In this document: in pieces, positions 9,161 through 18,598 of the stretch
Numbering within the stretch: the first letter of the stretch is position 1
Layout of the letters: each line of letters starts with the position of its first letter
Assembly: GCF_001902295.1 (NCBI RefSeq)
Contig: NZ_CP018335.1
Location: 3,906,001-3,970,000, forward strand
Reading direction: 5' to 3'
From: Clostridium kluyveri
GTDB taxonomy: Bacteria; Bacillota; Clostridia; Clostridiales; Clostridiaceae
DNA length: 64,000 nucleotides
Program-made: the position numbers and the translations under genes
The notes under the pieces: generated by a model
Database searches by the model: none
The model's input: the letters and a program-made list of their open reading frames with translations, nothing else
What the model was told of the DNA's origin: nothing

Positions 9161-9337
9161 AATTAAAAAGCTGTTTTTCAAATAAGAAAAACAGCCTAAA
9201 TTCAAATTAAAAGTTTTAACTTAACTATTTTTCTTATCTCTCAGAATAGTTATATTCTGCAGGAATTGACACCGATACATATATAAATGCCGGTTGTCGG
9301 GCTTCATAGGGCCAGTCCCTCTGCCTCTCGTGATAAG
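9161..9337 (-). promoter_or_regulatory. SAM riboswitch (S-box) with transcription terminator
   Basis: Read on the minus strand, 9337-9233 matches the S-box consensus. P1 starts with CTTATC and closes with GATAAG. GAGAGGCAGAGGGACTGGCC, then GAAGCCC and CAACC, are the hallmark core. A strong terminator follows (9170-9195, 10-bp stem, loop TCAAATAA region, then T-run at 9169-9161). Excess SAM should stop transcription of the downstream ABC operon. The aptamer is well conserved, so this is a firm call. Confidence 0.93.
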
Positions 9338-9411
9338 ATATTACTTAGTGATTTATATTCAAAATATATAACCAACTTTGTTAATTTTAATATTCAATTT
9401 TATTATTTCTA

Positions 9412-9469
9412 AAAAATAAAATTTCTATTCTCTAGTTACAGAGACAGAAATTTTCCACAGTCCCACTCT
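9412..9469 (-). terminator. Terminator preceded by a T-box-like sequence
   Basis: On the minus strand, a 15-nt block resembling a T-box (AGAGTGGGACTGTGG, 9469-9455) runs directly into a hairpin (stems AAAATTTCT and TCTCT, 9454-9418) and a T-run. The promoter lies only about 45 bp upstream, so there is no room for Stem I and a specifier codon. It looks like a relic of a T-box terminator, placed before the S-box. Confidence 0.5.
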
Positions 9470-9515
9470 GCTTACTGCAAATAATTACTTTTATAATTCA
9501 CTAATTTCATGTATT

Positions 9516-9544
9516 ATTATATCAAACAAAAAAATACATATCAA
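9516..9544 (-). promoter_or_regulatory. Promoter of the S-box ABC operon
   Basis: TTGATA (9544-9539), a 17-bp spacer and TATAAT (9521-9516) on the minus strand: a good sigma-A promoter. Its transcript would read the T-box-like terminator, then the S-box, then the operon. Confidence 0.7.
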
Positions 9545-9675
9545 ATACTTAAAAAATATTGAATTGATATAAATAAAATATAAATCAGGTGATTATTAGA
9601 TTCAGTTGGAGCTTGCTCATAACTAATACTTTTCTTAATCTTAATTATTGTATCAAAAGCGAGGTGAATATTTTT

Positions 9676-10545
9676 ATGGATATCAGACAACTGAAATATT
9701 TTTTAGCTATAGTAGAAAATGGCAGTATAACTAAAGCTGCAGAACAACTTCACATTGCACAACCCCCACTTAGTCAACAGTTAAAATTGCTTGAAGAAGA
9801 ACTTGGAATAAAATTGATAGAGCGCAGCACAAGAAAAATAAAAATAACTGATGCAGGTAGAATACTTCAATACCGCTCCAAACAAATTTTAGGCCTGACA
9901 CAAAATACAAAAGAGGAATTAAATAACTTGAAAGAAGGATTTAAAGGCCTGCTTTCTCTGGGAACTGTGCCGTCTTCCGGAACTACAATACTATTAAAAA
10001 AGCTTAATGAATTTCATCACGAATACCCCCATATAGACTTTAAAATACGTGAGAGCAGCACTCCTCAAATTTTAAAACTACTTGATAGAGGTACTATAGA
10101 ATTAGGCTTAGTATTTACTCCCTTTAATTCTGAAAAATTTGAATCATTACTATTACCCAGCGAATCAATGATAGCAGCAGTAAATCAAAGTGCCTTTTTT
10201 ACAAATTTCAAAGGTAAGATTAGTTTGAATGATTTAATAAACAAGCCTTTAATAGTTGATCATAAATTTAAAGATATGTTAATTTCCTCATGTCAACAAA
10301 TTGGATTTGAACCAACAATAGTTTGTGAAAATGAAGATGCCCGTGCAGTACTGCTCTGGGCCAATACTGGAATTGGCATAGGTATAGTTCCAGAATCTGC
10401 CTCAGAGCTCATTCCAGGTTTAAATTTAAGATATATTGATATAAATGAACTTTCTTTAAAGACACGTCCTGCTGTAGTATGGATTAGAAATAGATATTTA
10501 TCTGATGTAGCTAAAGATTTTTTAAGAACTTTCAAAGTAAGTTAA
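9676..10545 (+). CDS. LysR family transcriptional regulator
   Basis: A 289-residue LTTR. The N-terminal helix-turn-helix is canonical (MDIRQLKYFLAIVENGSIT, AAEQLHIAQPPLSQQLKLLE, FERS-like IERSTRKI). A LysR substrate-binding domain fills about 90-285. The frame extends 29 codons upstream, but the ATG at 9676 has GAGGTG and begins the standard LysR motif. It is divergent from the sulfur-type ABC operon and may regulate it, as CysB-like LTTRs do. That link is inference from position. Confidence 0.9.
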   Translation: MDIRQLKYFLAIVENGSITKAAEQLHIAQPPLSQQLKLLEEELGIKLIERSTRKIKITDAGRILQYRSKQILGLTQNTKEELNNLKEGFKGLLSLGTVPSSGTTILLKKLNEFHHEYPHIDFKIRESSTPQILKLLDRGTIELGLVFTPFNSEKFESLLLPSESMIAAVNQSAFFTNFKGKISLNDLINKPLIVDHKFKDMLISSCQQIGFEPTIVCENEDARAVLLWANTGIGIGIVPESASELIPGLNLRYIDINELSLKTRPAVVWIRNRYLSDVAKDFLRTFKVS

Positions 10546-10754
10546 CATAACAAGCGGAATAAATCAACTAGACTTATGTGATTTACACTATATGTTGTTT
10601 CTGATGGCATAAGCCGACCCTCCCGTTTGCCAAGATATGCTGACTTGTTAACAAGTATGTTTTCAGTTATTTGCTCCTTACTATTGCTTGTGCAGACAAT
10701 CAAGAAAAAGGTGCAGACTAATAAAAAAATAAGAAGAATTGTTTTTGTTGTCCT
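10542..10754 (-). pseudogene. Truncated lipoprotein gene, last gene of the interrupted ABC operon
   Basis: Behind AAGGAGGGG at 10769-10762 a frame reads TTKTILLIFLLVCTFFLIVC, a lipoprotein signal with its Cys, followed by about 45 more residues, then stops where it meets the convergent LysR gene. No start codon is left: ATAGG stands where ATGAGG would restore one, suggesting a one-base loss. It lies 18 bp after the permease fragment and probably encoded an accessory lipoprotein. The call rests on reading the sequence by eye. Confidence 0.45.
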
Positions 10755-10771
10755 ATAAAAATCCCCTCCTT

Positions 10772-11303
10772 TTAGATTGGCTTATTCTGGATAGGAATAA
10801 AACTCAAAGCATATATCACACTACCAAATAACAGACAGGATATAATTTGAACAAGAATAATGTTATGAAATATAACCATATTGAAAAACCACACTAAGGC
10901 AGCATTAAGCGGTGAAAAAATCATTACTATAATAAATATATCAACTATCCACCCGTACCATTTACCTTGAATAAGCATCATTGTGTGCAATATGCAGCAG
11001 AATAAAAACAATACTGCGCTAATTTGAAAAAAAGCACTTAACGACCCGTGAGAAGCAAAGCCCAGTACATCCAATAAATCCACTGTATCGGAGAGCTTTC
11101 CACTTAATACAATAGCTTTATCTATAGTAAGGCGGGTAATAATACTTACTGCAGCCGCTATAACAATGGCGGGAATGTATGAAAATATAGCACTTTTGAA
11201 AAACTCTTTTCGTCTGCCGCCAAGGTTCATCAGTTTAGTAAAATGTGCAGTTGGAATAAAAATCGCCATGCAGAGCGGTAACAAAAAAGGCAATTACCTA
11301 CTG
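10772..11303 (-). pseudogene. C-terminal part of an ABC-2 type permease split by the 31.9-kb island
   Basis: About 173 codons encode four to five membrane helices, beginning PFLLPLCMAIFIPTAHF and then the loop MNLGGRRKEFF, typical of bacterial ABC-2 permeases next to GntR/ABC pairs. The N-terminal part lies at 43205-43351, beyond the island. Both edges show the 5-bp sequence TACTG beside a GGGG terminus. Rejoining gives continuous coding if one T is added to a six-T run just after the junction, so the gene has also slipped frame. Confidence 0.8.
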
Positions 11304-11356
11304 GGGGTAATACCAGCAGCCGTGTCATGTACTGAAAAGCATATACCATATAAAGG
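11304..11356 (+). repeat. Left terminal inverted repeat of the island
   Basis: It begins GGGGTAATACCAGCAGCC and matches the complement of 43204-43152 with two mismatches. The 5-bp TSD TACTG precedes it. The tnpA stop lies about 58 bp inside, the normal Tn3 layout. Confidence 0.85.
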
Positions 11357-11413
11357 AAATTAAGAGCCTAATTTATCATTTGCAAAGTAGGCTCTTGTAT
11401 TTTAAAAATTTAT

Positions 11414-13639
11414 TTATGCTTGTCCTGAAATAGTATAAGTATCTATTGGAATTCTTTCATTCATATCTAAGTCAAAATTTCCATATGGATTTACATGATT
11501 ATATATTAATGGTGTTAATGCTCTAAAATCTTCAGGTTCCATCATATCGTACCATTTCTTTTCAGATAATACTTGTTGTATCATTAGTGTATTTACGTAT
11601 ACCAAGCAATTTTGCAAGAGATGAAGACTTAATACTGAAAGTTCCTGATCTTCGATTCTATTTGTTGATATTTCACCACTTTTACCATAGAAGATAAATG
11701 AGTTGGCTGAGTTCCAATTTTCAACTACATTAAGCCCCTCATGAATCTCTATTCTTAGAGATTCTGAATTTAAATATTCACAAAGGAATATAGTTTTTAT
11801 AGCTTTTCCTAATTCTGCAAGAGCTAGATATGTTGGATGTTTCAAATTATTTCTAGTAAATCTTTTTAATATAGCTTCTGTTTCTGCTGTGCCTAGTCTT
11901 AAAGCTGTAGCATATTTTATCATTTGATCGTATTGTTGCCTTATAAGTTCCCAGTTTATAGGTCTTGTTAATACTTGTTGCAAATTAGGGAAAAGTTCAC
12001 TTATTCCAGTATCAGGTCTATATAATTTTTGTGAATGTATTGCTTTAATTCTAGGCATCAAGTTAAAACCTAATATATAACAAAACCCAAAAGCAACTTC
12101 ACTTTGACCATGAGAATCAACAAAATTTTTTTCTATTTCCATATCTGTACAATGTTTTAATAATCCTTCTATCATTGCAGATACCTCAGAAGATGAACAC
12201 TGCTTTAATTGAGAGTATATGCAGGTAGAATTTTTTTCAACATGCCAATATATCATTACACCACGTCCACGATATCTAATATGCCATTCCGTCATGAGAT
12301 TTTGATCCCAAGCTCCAAATTTTTTACTATCAGAAGCACAAGTTGTTGTTCCTTCACCCCAGATATCTTCTACTCGACTTTTAAGTATTGCATTAACTAC
12401 TGCTGATATTGCATTATGTAAGTTATCTTTATTTATAAATTTTCTTTTTATATAAAGTAAATCTTTATAACTTTCCCCATGATTTCCTGATGAAATACGC
12501 TTTAACCCTGTATTTGTTCCTAATCCATATAAAGCTAAAATAAGACGTTTTTGAATTAAGGATCTATCCAATTTTTCGTATGCAGCTACAGTTTTAAAAT
12601 TATCAGTAAAGTTTATCCTTAGATCTGCTTCTTTAAGTACGTCAAGTAAATTAGTCATTGGCCAGTGTCTCATAATTTCAGCTTTTATTTTTGACAAATT
12701 CAAAGGTTCATCTTGTGGCTCACTGGGAGATAAAGTAATCCAACCTTTGTTATTTTTATTTGATATACGTACTTTGGGATTCTTAGGAATGGCAATATCT
12801 AGTTTGTTTAATGCATTATACATAGATTGCTTAATACTACTTATAAACTCTTCTGAATCTAACGGTTGTTTTAAAGCTTTATAATTTTCTTCTCTATGTT
12901 CTTCAAAGTCAGTTGGTAAGTCTTCATCAGGATTTCTATATCTATTTGCACCAACTACCCATATTTCTTTACAACGTAATTTATCTCTTAAAGCCTGTAA
13001 AGTAACAATTTCATAGTTTATTCTATTTATGCGTTCATGGCCACTATCATCAGTTTCTATAACCGCATCTCTCATAGATGTACGAATAACACCATCAATT
13101 GGTATAAATTCATTGCTGGTAATATAATGGGTACCTATATTATAATATTTTTTGATAATATCCAAAGCTTTTATAATCGGTTGATATATTTGATTATTTG
13201 AACAAAATTGTAGAGTGCCAAGTATTTCTGGAACCATTCTTCTATAATGATTACTATACGATGATCTCATAATTGTATACACTTTTTGTTTATATGCAGA
13301 ACCGGTAGATTTAAACTCCTTTACTAAATCTTTTAATGTAGTCTCACTTACAATTGGGAATAATACTTTCTTTATTGTACCATCTGGATTGTTTATAGCT
13401 GCATCTGCCATTTTAAATAAAATATTTGTTTTCCCGTTTACACGTCTAAAATCATTTAAAAATTCTTTATCTACTTTTCGTTCAGCTCTAACGCCTATCC
13501 TATGAATAATCTGTATTAAAAGTTCAATAAGATTATCTGTAATTTCTCTGCTTCTAAGCCAAAAAAACATGATAATAAAGTATATCGAAGTGGTTTTGAA
13601 TGTCTGCGAAGCTCTCGTAAATCTTCTGAAACAGCTCTT
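11414..13639 (-). pseudogene. tnpA: Tn3-family transposase TnpA, C-terminal part (frameshifted)
   Basis: About 740 codons carrying the catalytic Tn3 TnpA domain: WGEGTTTCASDSKKFG (first Asp region), DSHGQSEVAFGF (second Asp), and the C-terminal NVVENWNSANSFIFYGKSGE (Glu). The reading frame joins that of 13643-14380 through one frameshift in a six-A run (about 13645-13655). Skipping one A gives a continuous protein of about 987 residues, the usual TnpA length. So the gene is intact but for one base, unless slippage restores it. Confidence 0.85.
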
Positions 13640-13642
13640 AAT

Positions 13643-14380
13643 TTATATTTTTTGAGGGATATTATTAAAAAGATCTTCAGGAAGATTAATTTGTTGAATT
13701 GTTTTAAGTTTAGTTACTTCTTTAAATACACTTTCTAATCCGATACGCCCTGGATCAGCTCTCAAATCACTAAAAGAAATATTATCTGAATTACTGTAAT
13801 TTACTTCATTTTCCTCATAATTAGTTAAATCATTAATTAAAGCATCCATCTTATTTAATGATTCCTTTGATAATTTATCAAAAGTTTTTTGAAAAAATTT
13901 ATTTTCATAAGTAAAAATAGCTGATTTAGTTATACGGTCTATACGTTCAGGTGTTGGAGGTTCTATTTGTAATTCTCTAAATCTACTGTATACAAGGTCT
14001 TTTAGAACATCTATATCAGCATAATGATAAAAAATATATTTAGATAACCAATTTGATATGATATCAGCATCTTCTGAAGTAGGTTCCCTAAATCCAAAAT
14101 ATTCTCTAATTTGAGACTTATGATTATAATAAGTTCTGCTAGTCATATCATAATTATCAAAAAGGTTTCCTTTGACTTGAACTTGCTTTGCAATATACTC
14201 TAATACCATTTTAGGTATCTCTTTTTTCGAATTTGGAAATTTTCCTTCATACTGAAAAAATTTTAAAAGTGCCATAAATCCTAGTTTGGTTTCACCAATT
14301 TTATTTCCAATAAGAAACATTTCATTTGGCATAATTGTAAAATGATCAATTAAATCATCTAATTCCCAGTTCCTTCTCAC
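13643..14380 (-). pseudogene. tnpA: Tn3-family transposase TnpA, N-terminal part
   Basis: It encodes 245 residues of the TnpA N-terminal DNA-binding region (DUF4158 type), starting RRNWELDDLIDHFTI with GTG behind AAGGTG. The frame stops at TAA right after CCTCAAAAAATA; the +1 frame continues at once as YKLRAVSEDLRELRRHSKPL and into the catalytic part. Divergent from the resolvase gene with a 230-bp res-type interval between. It is nonfunctional as read unless the A-run slips during transcription or translation. Confidence 0.85.
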
Positions 14381-14548
14381 AGAATATCACCTTCCATCTA
14401 TATAATTTGATATTTAATAACAATAATATCATGTAAATGTAGTAAAATAAACGCTCATTTAATTTACTGTTTTTCTTTTTATACTACAAAACGTAAATAA
14501 GCCATTTCTATAGTTAATAAACTTGGTAACTAAATCAAAGTGAAGATA

Positions 14549-14577
14549 TTGACTTAGTTAACCATTTACTTTACTAT
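14549..14577 (+). promoter_or_regulatory. Promoter of the resolvase gene, within the presumed res region
   Basis: TTGACT, a 17-bp spacer and TACTAT lie about 36 bp before tnpR. TACTATATTTAGTA at the -10 is itself palindromic. The 14381-14612 interval between divergent tnpA and tnpR is where res sites of Tn3 elements lie; I could not delimit the three subsites. Confidence 0.55.
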
Positions 14578-14612
14578 ATTTAGTATAAATTGCTATGAAA
14601 GGACGTTAAATA

Positions 14613-15185
14613 ATGATATTTGGATATGCAAGAGTTAGCACTCAGGAACAAAATTTAGATAGGCAGATAGATTCTTTAAAAATATCAGGTGCAGAAGAAA
14701 TAATACAAGAAAAAATCACAGGTACAAAGGCAGATAGACCTGAATTGAATAAATTATTGGATAAACTACGAAAAGGTGATGTTATATTAGTAACTGATCT
14801 CACCAGATTAAGCAGGAGTACAAAGGATTTATTTAGTTTAGTAGATCATATTGAAAAAAAGAGTGCTAATATTAAAAGTTTGAAGGAAAGTTGGCTGGAT
14901 ACTACAACACCCCAGGGAAAATTGATGTTTACTTTTATGGCTGGAATAAGTCAATTTGGAAGAGATCTAATAAGCCAAAGAACAAAAGAAGGTCTTGCTG
15001 CAGCAAGAGCACGAGGTAGAAAAGGTGGTAGAAAACCAAAGCTTGACGATAATAAAAAGAAAGCAATATATGAATTATATCAGCAGAAGAAAACAACAGT
15101 AAAAAATCTATGTAATATGTTTAATATAAGTAAACCTACTCTCTATAAAGTCATAGAAGAAATTAGTAAAAGTAAAGTATCATAG
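14613..15185 (+). CDS. tnpR: Serine resolvase/invertase TnpR
   Basis: A 190-residue serine recombinase. Catalytic Ser9/10 region is FGYARVSTQEQNLDRQ, followed by GDVILVTDLTRLSRSTKDLF and the helix E arginine motif. A C-terminal HTH ends KPKLDDNKKKAIYELYQQKK... TLYKVIEEI. Full length with no defects seen. It should resolve cointegrates of the outer Tn3 element. RBS GAAAGGA is well placed. Confidence 0.93.
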   Translation: MIFGYARVSTQEQNLDRQIDSLKISGAEEIIQEKITGTKADRPELNKLLDKLRKGDVILVTDLTRLSRSTKDLFSLVDHIEKKSANIKSLKESWLDTTTPQGKLMFTFMAGISQFGRDLISQRTKEGLAAARARGRKGGRKPKLDDNKKKAIYELYQQKKTTVKNLCNMFNISKPTLYKVIEEISKSKVS

Positions 15186-15315
15186 AGATATTATAAAGTT
15201 ATAATTAATACGCAGTTGTAAAATATGACGACTTAATTATATTGAAGTATTAAAATTAAGTATGCTGAATTGAACCATTAATGATATAGTTTTTGTTTCT
15301 CCAAAATTATAAAAT

Positions 15316-15342
15316 GGTCCATATTAACAACTAATATGAACC
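15316..15342 (+). terminator. Hairpin after tnpR
   Basis: GGTCCATATTA pairs with TAATATGAACC (one mismatch) across a 5-nt loop, 130 bp after tnpR. There is no strong T-run, so terminator function is uncertain. The rest of 15186-15413 holds no gene. Confidence 0.4.
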
Positions 15343-15525
15343 GTTCTTGTTAAAGTTTAATTTAAGTAATGGCTATTAAATTTATATATTATAAAACTTC
15401 ATTAATTTTTTTAGAGAACGTACCTAGATTTGTGTAAATCAAATCTAGGTACGTTCTTTTTATGTATGTAGAACTGGTAATAGTGGTAATAATAAGTATA
15501 AATAATTTTTGAAAGGAGATTAAAT

Positions 15526-16752
15526 ATGAATATACTAGAAGTACCAGACATTGATTTAAAAAAGGAATTAAAGAAGTGTAATAGTATGGAAGATTTAGTA
15601 GGGAAAAATGGACTTATGCAAAGGCTATTTGGAGGTATAATACAGCAGTTTTTAGAAGCAGAAATGGAAGAACATCTTGGAAGAGAAAAATATGCAAGGC
15701 TCTCTGATGAGGATAAAGACTATAGAAATGGATACAGTTCTAAAAACATTAGAACCAGTTTTGGCCCGGTTAAAGTAGACGTACCAAGGGATAGAAAGTC
15801 TGAGTTCGAACCTAAGATAGTCAAGAAATATGAAACTGTCTGTAATGAACTTGATAAGAAAGTTATAGGTTTATATGCACGTGGTATGTCTGTAGATGAT
15901 ATAAAATCAGAGATAGATGAACTTTACGGGGTAGATATATCCCCTGCAATGATATCCAAAATTACAGATAAGGTCATGGATACAGCTCTAGCATGGCAAA
16001 ATAGAGCCCTTGATCCAATGTATCCTATAGTATATATGGATGCTCTATATTTTAAAGTCAGAGATGAACATAGAATTGTAAATAAGGCTGCCTATGTCTG
16101 CATGGCACTTGATGTAAAAGGCCATAAAGACATTTTGGGAATATGGGTTGGCGAACAAGAAGGAGCAAAATACTGGTTATCTGTATGCAATGATCTTAAA
16201 AACAGGGGTGTTAAAGATATTTTAATAGCCTGTATGGACGGTCTTAAAGGACTTCCAGATGCAATTAAAGTAGTTTTTCCTGAAATTAACATACAAAATT
16301 GTATAATACACCAGATAAGGAATTCTATAAAATATATACCATCAAAGAATGTTAAGACTTTTATGAAGGATTTAAAAGAAGTATATAAGGCAGTTAATGA
16401 AACAATGGCAAGTAAGTCATTACAATCACTGAATGATAAATGGGGAGATAAGTATCCTATAGTTGTACAGTCGTGGCAAAATAACTGGGAAAATCTATCT
16501 ACATATTTTGATTTTCCTCAAGATATAAGAAAAATAATATATACAACTAACGCCCTGGAAGGTTTCAACAGGCAGCTTAGGAAATTCACTAAGATAAGGA
16601 CTGTATTTCCTACAGACGATTCCCTTCTAAAAGCCCTATACCTGGCAACCGAGCAGATAATGCTGAAATGGACGGCACCTTCTCCAAACTGGGCAAATAC
16701 GCTGGCCCAATTAACCATAATGTTTAAAGATAGAATAGAGCCATATATATAA
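15526..16752 (+). CDS. IS256-family transposase
   Basis: A 408-residue protein of the mutator-type DDE class. The catalytic acids are the Asp in YMDALYFKVRDEH, the Asp in ACMDGLKGLPDA, and the Glu in TTNALEGFNRQLRK (C-terminal third). The N-terminal part has the family segment LFGGIIQQFLEAEMEEHLG. Full length and apparently intact. RBS GAAAGGAG. Confidence 0.95.
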   Translation: MNILEVPDIDLKKELKKCNSMEDLVGKNGLMQRLFGGIIQQFLEAEMEEHLGREKYARLSDEDKDYRNGYSSKNIRTSFGPVKVDVPRDRKSEFEPKIVKKYETVCNELDKKVIGLYARGMSVDDIKSEIDELYGVDISPAMISKITDKVMDTALAWQNRALDPMYPIVYMDALYFKVRDEHRIVNKAAYVCMALDVKGHKDILGIWVGEQEGAKYWLSVCNDLKNRGVKDILIACMDGLKGLPDAIKVVFPEINIQNCIIHQIRNSIKYIPSKNVKTFMKDLKEVYKAVNETMASKSLQSLNDKWGDKYPIVVQSWQNNWENLSTYFDFPQDIRKIIYTTNALEGFNRQLRKFTKIRTVFPTDDSLLKALYLATEQIMLKWTAPSPNWANTLAQLTIMFKDRIEPYI

Positions 16753-16786
16753 AGATAAAGCCTGTACTATTTTATATAAAGATGAA

Positions 16787-16893
16787 TAATAATAGTATTA
16801 TTGCTAACAATACTATTATTAGAAAGCTAAACCACACTATTATTAGTTATTTCCTAAAAAATAAAAATTACTACAGGAATTTAATCCTATAGT
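16787..16893 (+). terminator. Two hairpins after the IS256 transposase gene
   Basis: AATAATAGTATT pairs with AATACTATTATT (about 16788-16820). Further on, TTACTACAGGA pairs with TCCTATAGTAA, followed by TTT. The second resembles an intrinsic terminator for the transposase or the convergent gene. Confidence 0.45.
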
Positions 16894-16984
16894 AATTTCC
16901 AAATAAATTTTATCCCGTCTATTCTATTTACACAAACCTATGGACGTTCCCTTTTTTATATAATTATTAAGAGATATTAAATGT

Positions 16985-18583
16985 TTATTTAATATAAAAT
17001 GTTATTTTGTATTTTGGTACTTGGAGAATATCAAATCCAATTACGATCAATTTCCCGTTATTATTTAGCAGTCCGTTTGCTTGTTTAAGAAAACTATCCC
17101 TATTTAAAATTTGAACAGATGATATTTTCATAGTAGAAAGGTCTTGTATAATCTGTTCTTTTGTTGTCCAGTTTCCCATGCTCTGTGATGTTGTACTAAC
17201 CCATTGAGTTACTCTTGGCAACAAGTCCCTAATATCAAGGACTGATGTCTTTTTAGGATAAATAATATCAACAACATTAGATAAATAATCATCTGGACCT
17301 GGTTCACTACTATATAAACGTAATGAATTTATGTCTTGGAATTTTTTAATTGAAGTAAAGTCATTTTCCTTTAACTCTGAAATTCTGTACACGCCTAAGT
17401 CTATGATGTTATTCGCTGGAGTTGTCCACAATTGCTTTTGCCTATCCAGAGATAATGCACCAACAATTCTAAGTAAAGATAATGCATCTCCAGTACCATC
17501 TAAAGTAGCCTCTGCTAATCCAGGATAGTAACTGAAACCTCCTTTACTTTCAATATAATATTTTTCAAATTTATTTCTTACGATATTCTCCATGAACTCC
17601 TTGGATTTATTTTTATTTTCAGTGGAAATGCCTTGCCACAAATAATTTGTAATCAAGCTTATTCCTTGATACCTTGTTAAGTTCCAGTCATGTAGTTCAC
17701 TCAAATTTGCATCTTTAGGTGCAGGCTGAGAAAGTTTATTAATGGCTGTTGTTATTATCTCATTATTATAGCGTAAAGGAAACTCACTATGTATATTGTC
17801 TCCATTTTCATTTACAAACAACTTGATAATATGGAAAGTAGATCCTAAGTCCCCAGAATCTAAAAGCTTTCCGTTGCTCCTTAATCTTGGGCCCCAAAAG
17901 CCTGTTTTACTATCTTCATTATTGTATAGCCATTGTAAGAGTGCTTGTTTCCACTCAGGAGAAAAAGTGTATAAATTAGTATGTTCAAAGTCGTTATAAT
18001 AGCATAGTTCAGCTATTTCAACATAAGGTGTTCTTGGAAGTTTAGATGCTATAAACCCAATTGTAGATAAGTCATCTAAAAAGGGCTTTAGCTTTTCAGG
18101 CGAATTGATTTGATTCAAAAATTTAATTGGATATTTAAGTTTTATAGGCTGACCTGTATCATTTGATAAAGATTCAAGATGCTTAATCATGTTTAAAGTT
18201 GAGCCAATATATGTAAAAAGTGGGTAAGAGTTATCCATAAACGCCCCCGTTTTAGGATTTTGTAGACCAATATAAAACTCAAATTCCTCTTTTTTGCTAG
18301 TGAATTTCGGAACTTTTATTAAACCTTCTTTAGTCTCTAACTGCTTATGTATTTGATTCAATTTAGAAAATGCTGTTATGTAATGTCCCTTATCGAGATA
18401 ATAAGCACATCCAAGCATTTTAAATTCAAATTGCCCCATATAGTAGCCTTCAGCTTGAAGTTTGCTGTTTAAACGAAATATTTCTGAAATTGATGTAACA
18501 CTTCTATAAATAAAACTTCCTAAACAAATTAAAATTATCATTACAAATATAGATATTATTATAATTAAACGTTTTTTTTTCAT
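16985..18583 (-). CDS. Membrane-anchored protein of unknown function, toroid-like repeats
   Basis: A 532-residue protein with an N-terminal signal anchor (about 6-28) and a long extracellular part. I do not recognise the family. Two segments resemble units of alpha/alpha-toroid proteins (prenyltransferase or terpene-cyclase folds): KTGFWGPRLRSNG... GDLGSTFHIIKLF and KGGFSYYPGLAEATLDGTGDALSLL. The catalytic DXDD or zinc motifs of the enzymes are absent, so a noncatalytic or unknown role is likely. The PadR gene 15 bp upstream is in the same operon, suggesting repression until an inducer appears. Cargo of the Tn3 island. Confidence 0.6.
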   Translation of the reverse strand: MKKKRLIIIISIFVMIILICLGSFIYRSVTSISEIFRLNSKLQAEGYYMGQFEFKMLGCAYYLDKGHYITAFSKLNQIHKQLETKEGLIKVPKFTSKKEEFEFYIGLQNPKTGAFMDNSYPLFTYIGSTLNMIKHLESLSNDTGQPIKLKYPIKFLNQINSPEKLKPFLDDLSTIGFIASKLPRTPYVEIAELCYYNDFEHTNLYTFSPEWKQALLQWLYNNEDSKTGFWGPRLRSNGKLLDSGDLGSTFHIIKLFVNENGDNIHSEFPLRYNNEIITTAINKLSQPAPKDANLSELHDWNLTRYQGISLITNYLWQGISTENKNKSKEFMENIVRNKFEKYYIESKGGFSYYPGLAEATLDGTGDALSLLRIVGALSLDRQKQLWTTPANNIIDLGVYRISELKENDFTSIKKFQDINSLRLYSSEPGPDDYLSNVVDIIYPKKTSVLDIRDLLPRVTQWVSTTSQSMGNWTTKEQIIQDLSTMKISSVQILNRDSFLKQANGLLNNNGKLIVIGFDILQVPKYKITFYIK

Positions 18584-18598
18584 TATATTTAACTATCC

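Larger units (their letters stand above)
15414..16951 (+). mobile_element. IS256-family insertion sequence
   Basis: Imperfect 24-bp inverted ends (15414-15437 and 16928-16951, both ending in TTTGTGTAA inward) bracket one transposase gene. The heptamer TTTTTTA directly precedes the left end and follows the right end, consistent with an 8-bp-class duplication. The left end continues into a 16-bp perfect hairpin (about 15416-15456), a possible block to read-through. It is inserted in noncoding sequence of the outer Tn3 element. Confidence 0.85.

Noticed and set aside
11304..11356. IStron or group I intron end
   Set aside because: The repeated GGGGTAAT ends behave as Tn3 termini with a 5-bp duplication; no group I core was seen.
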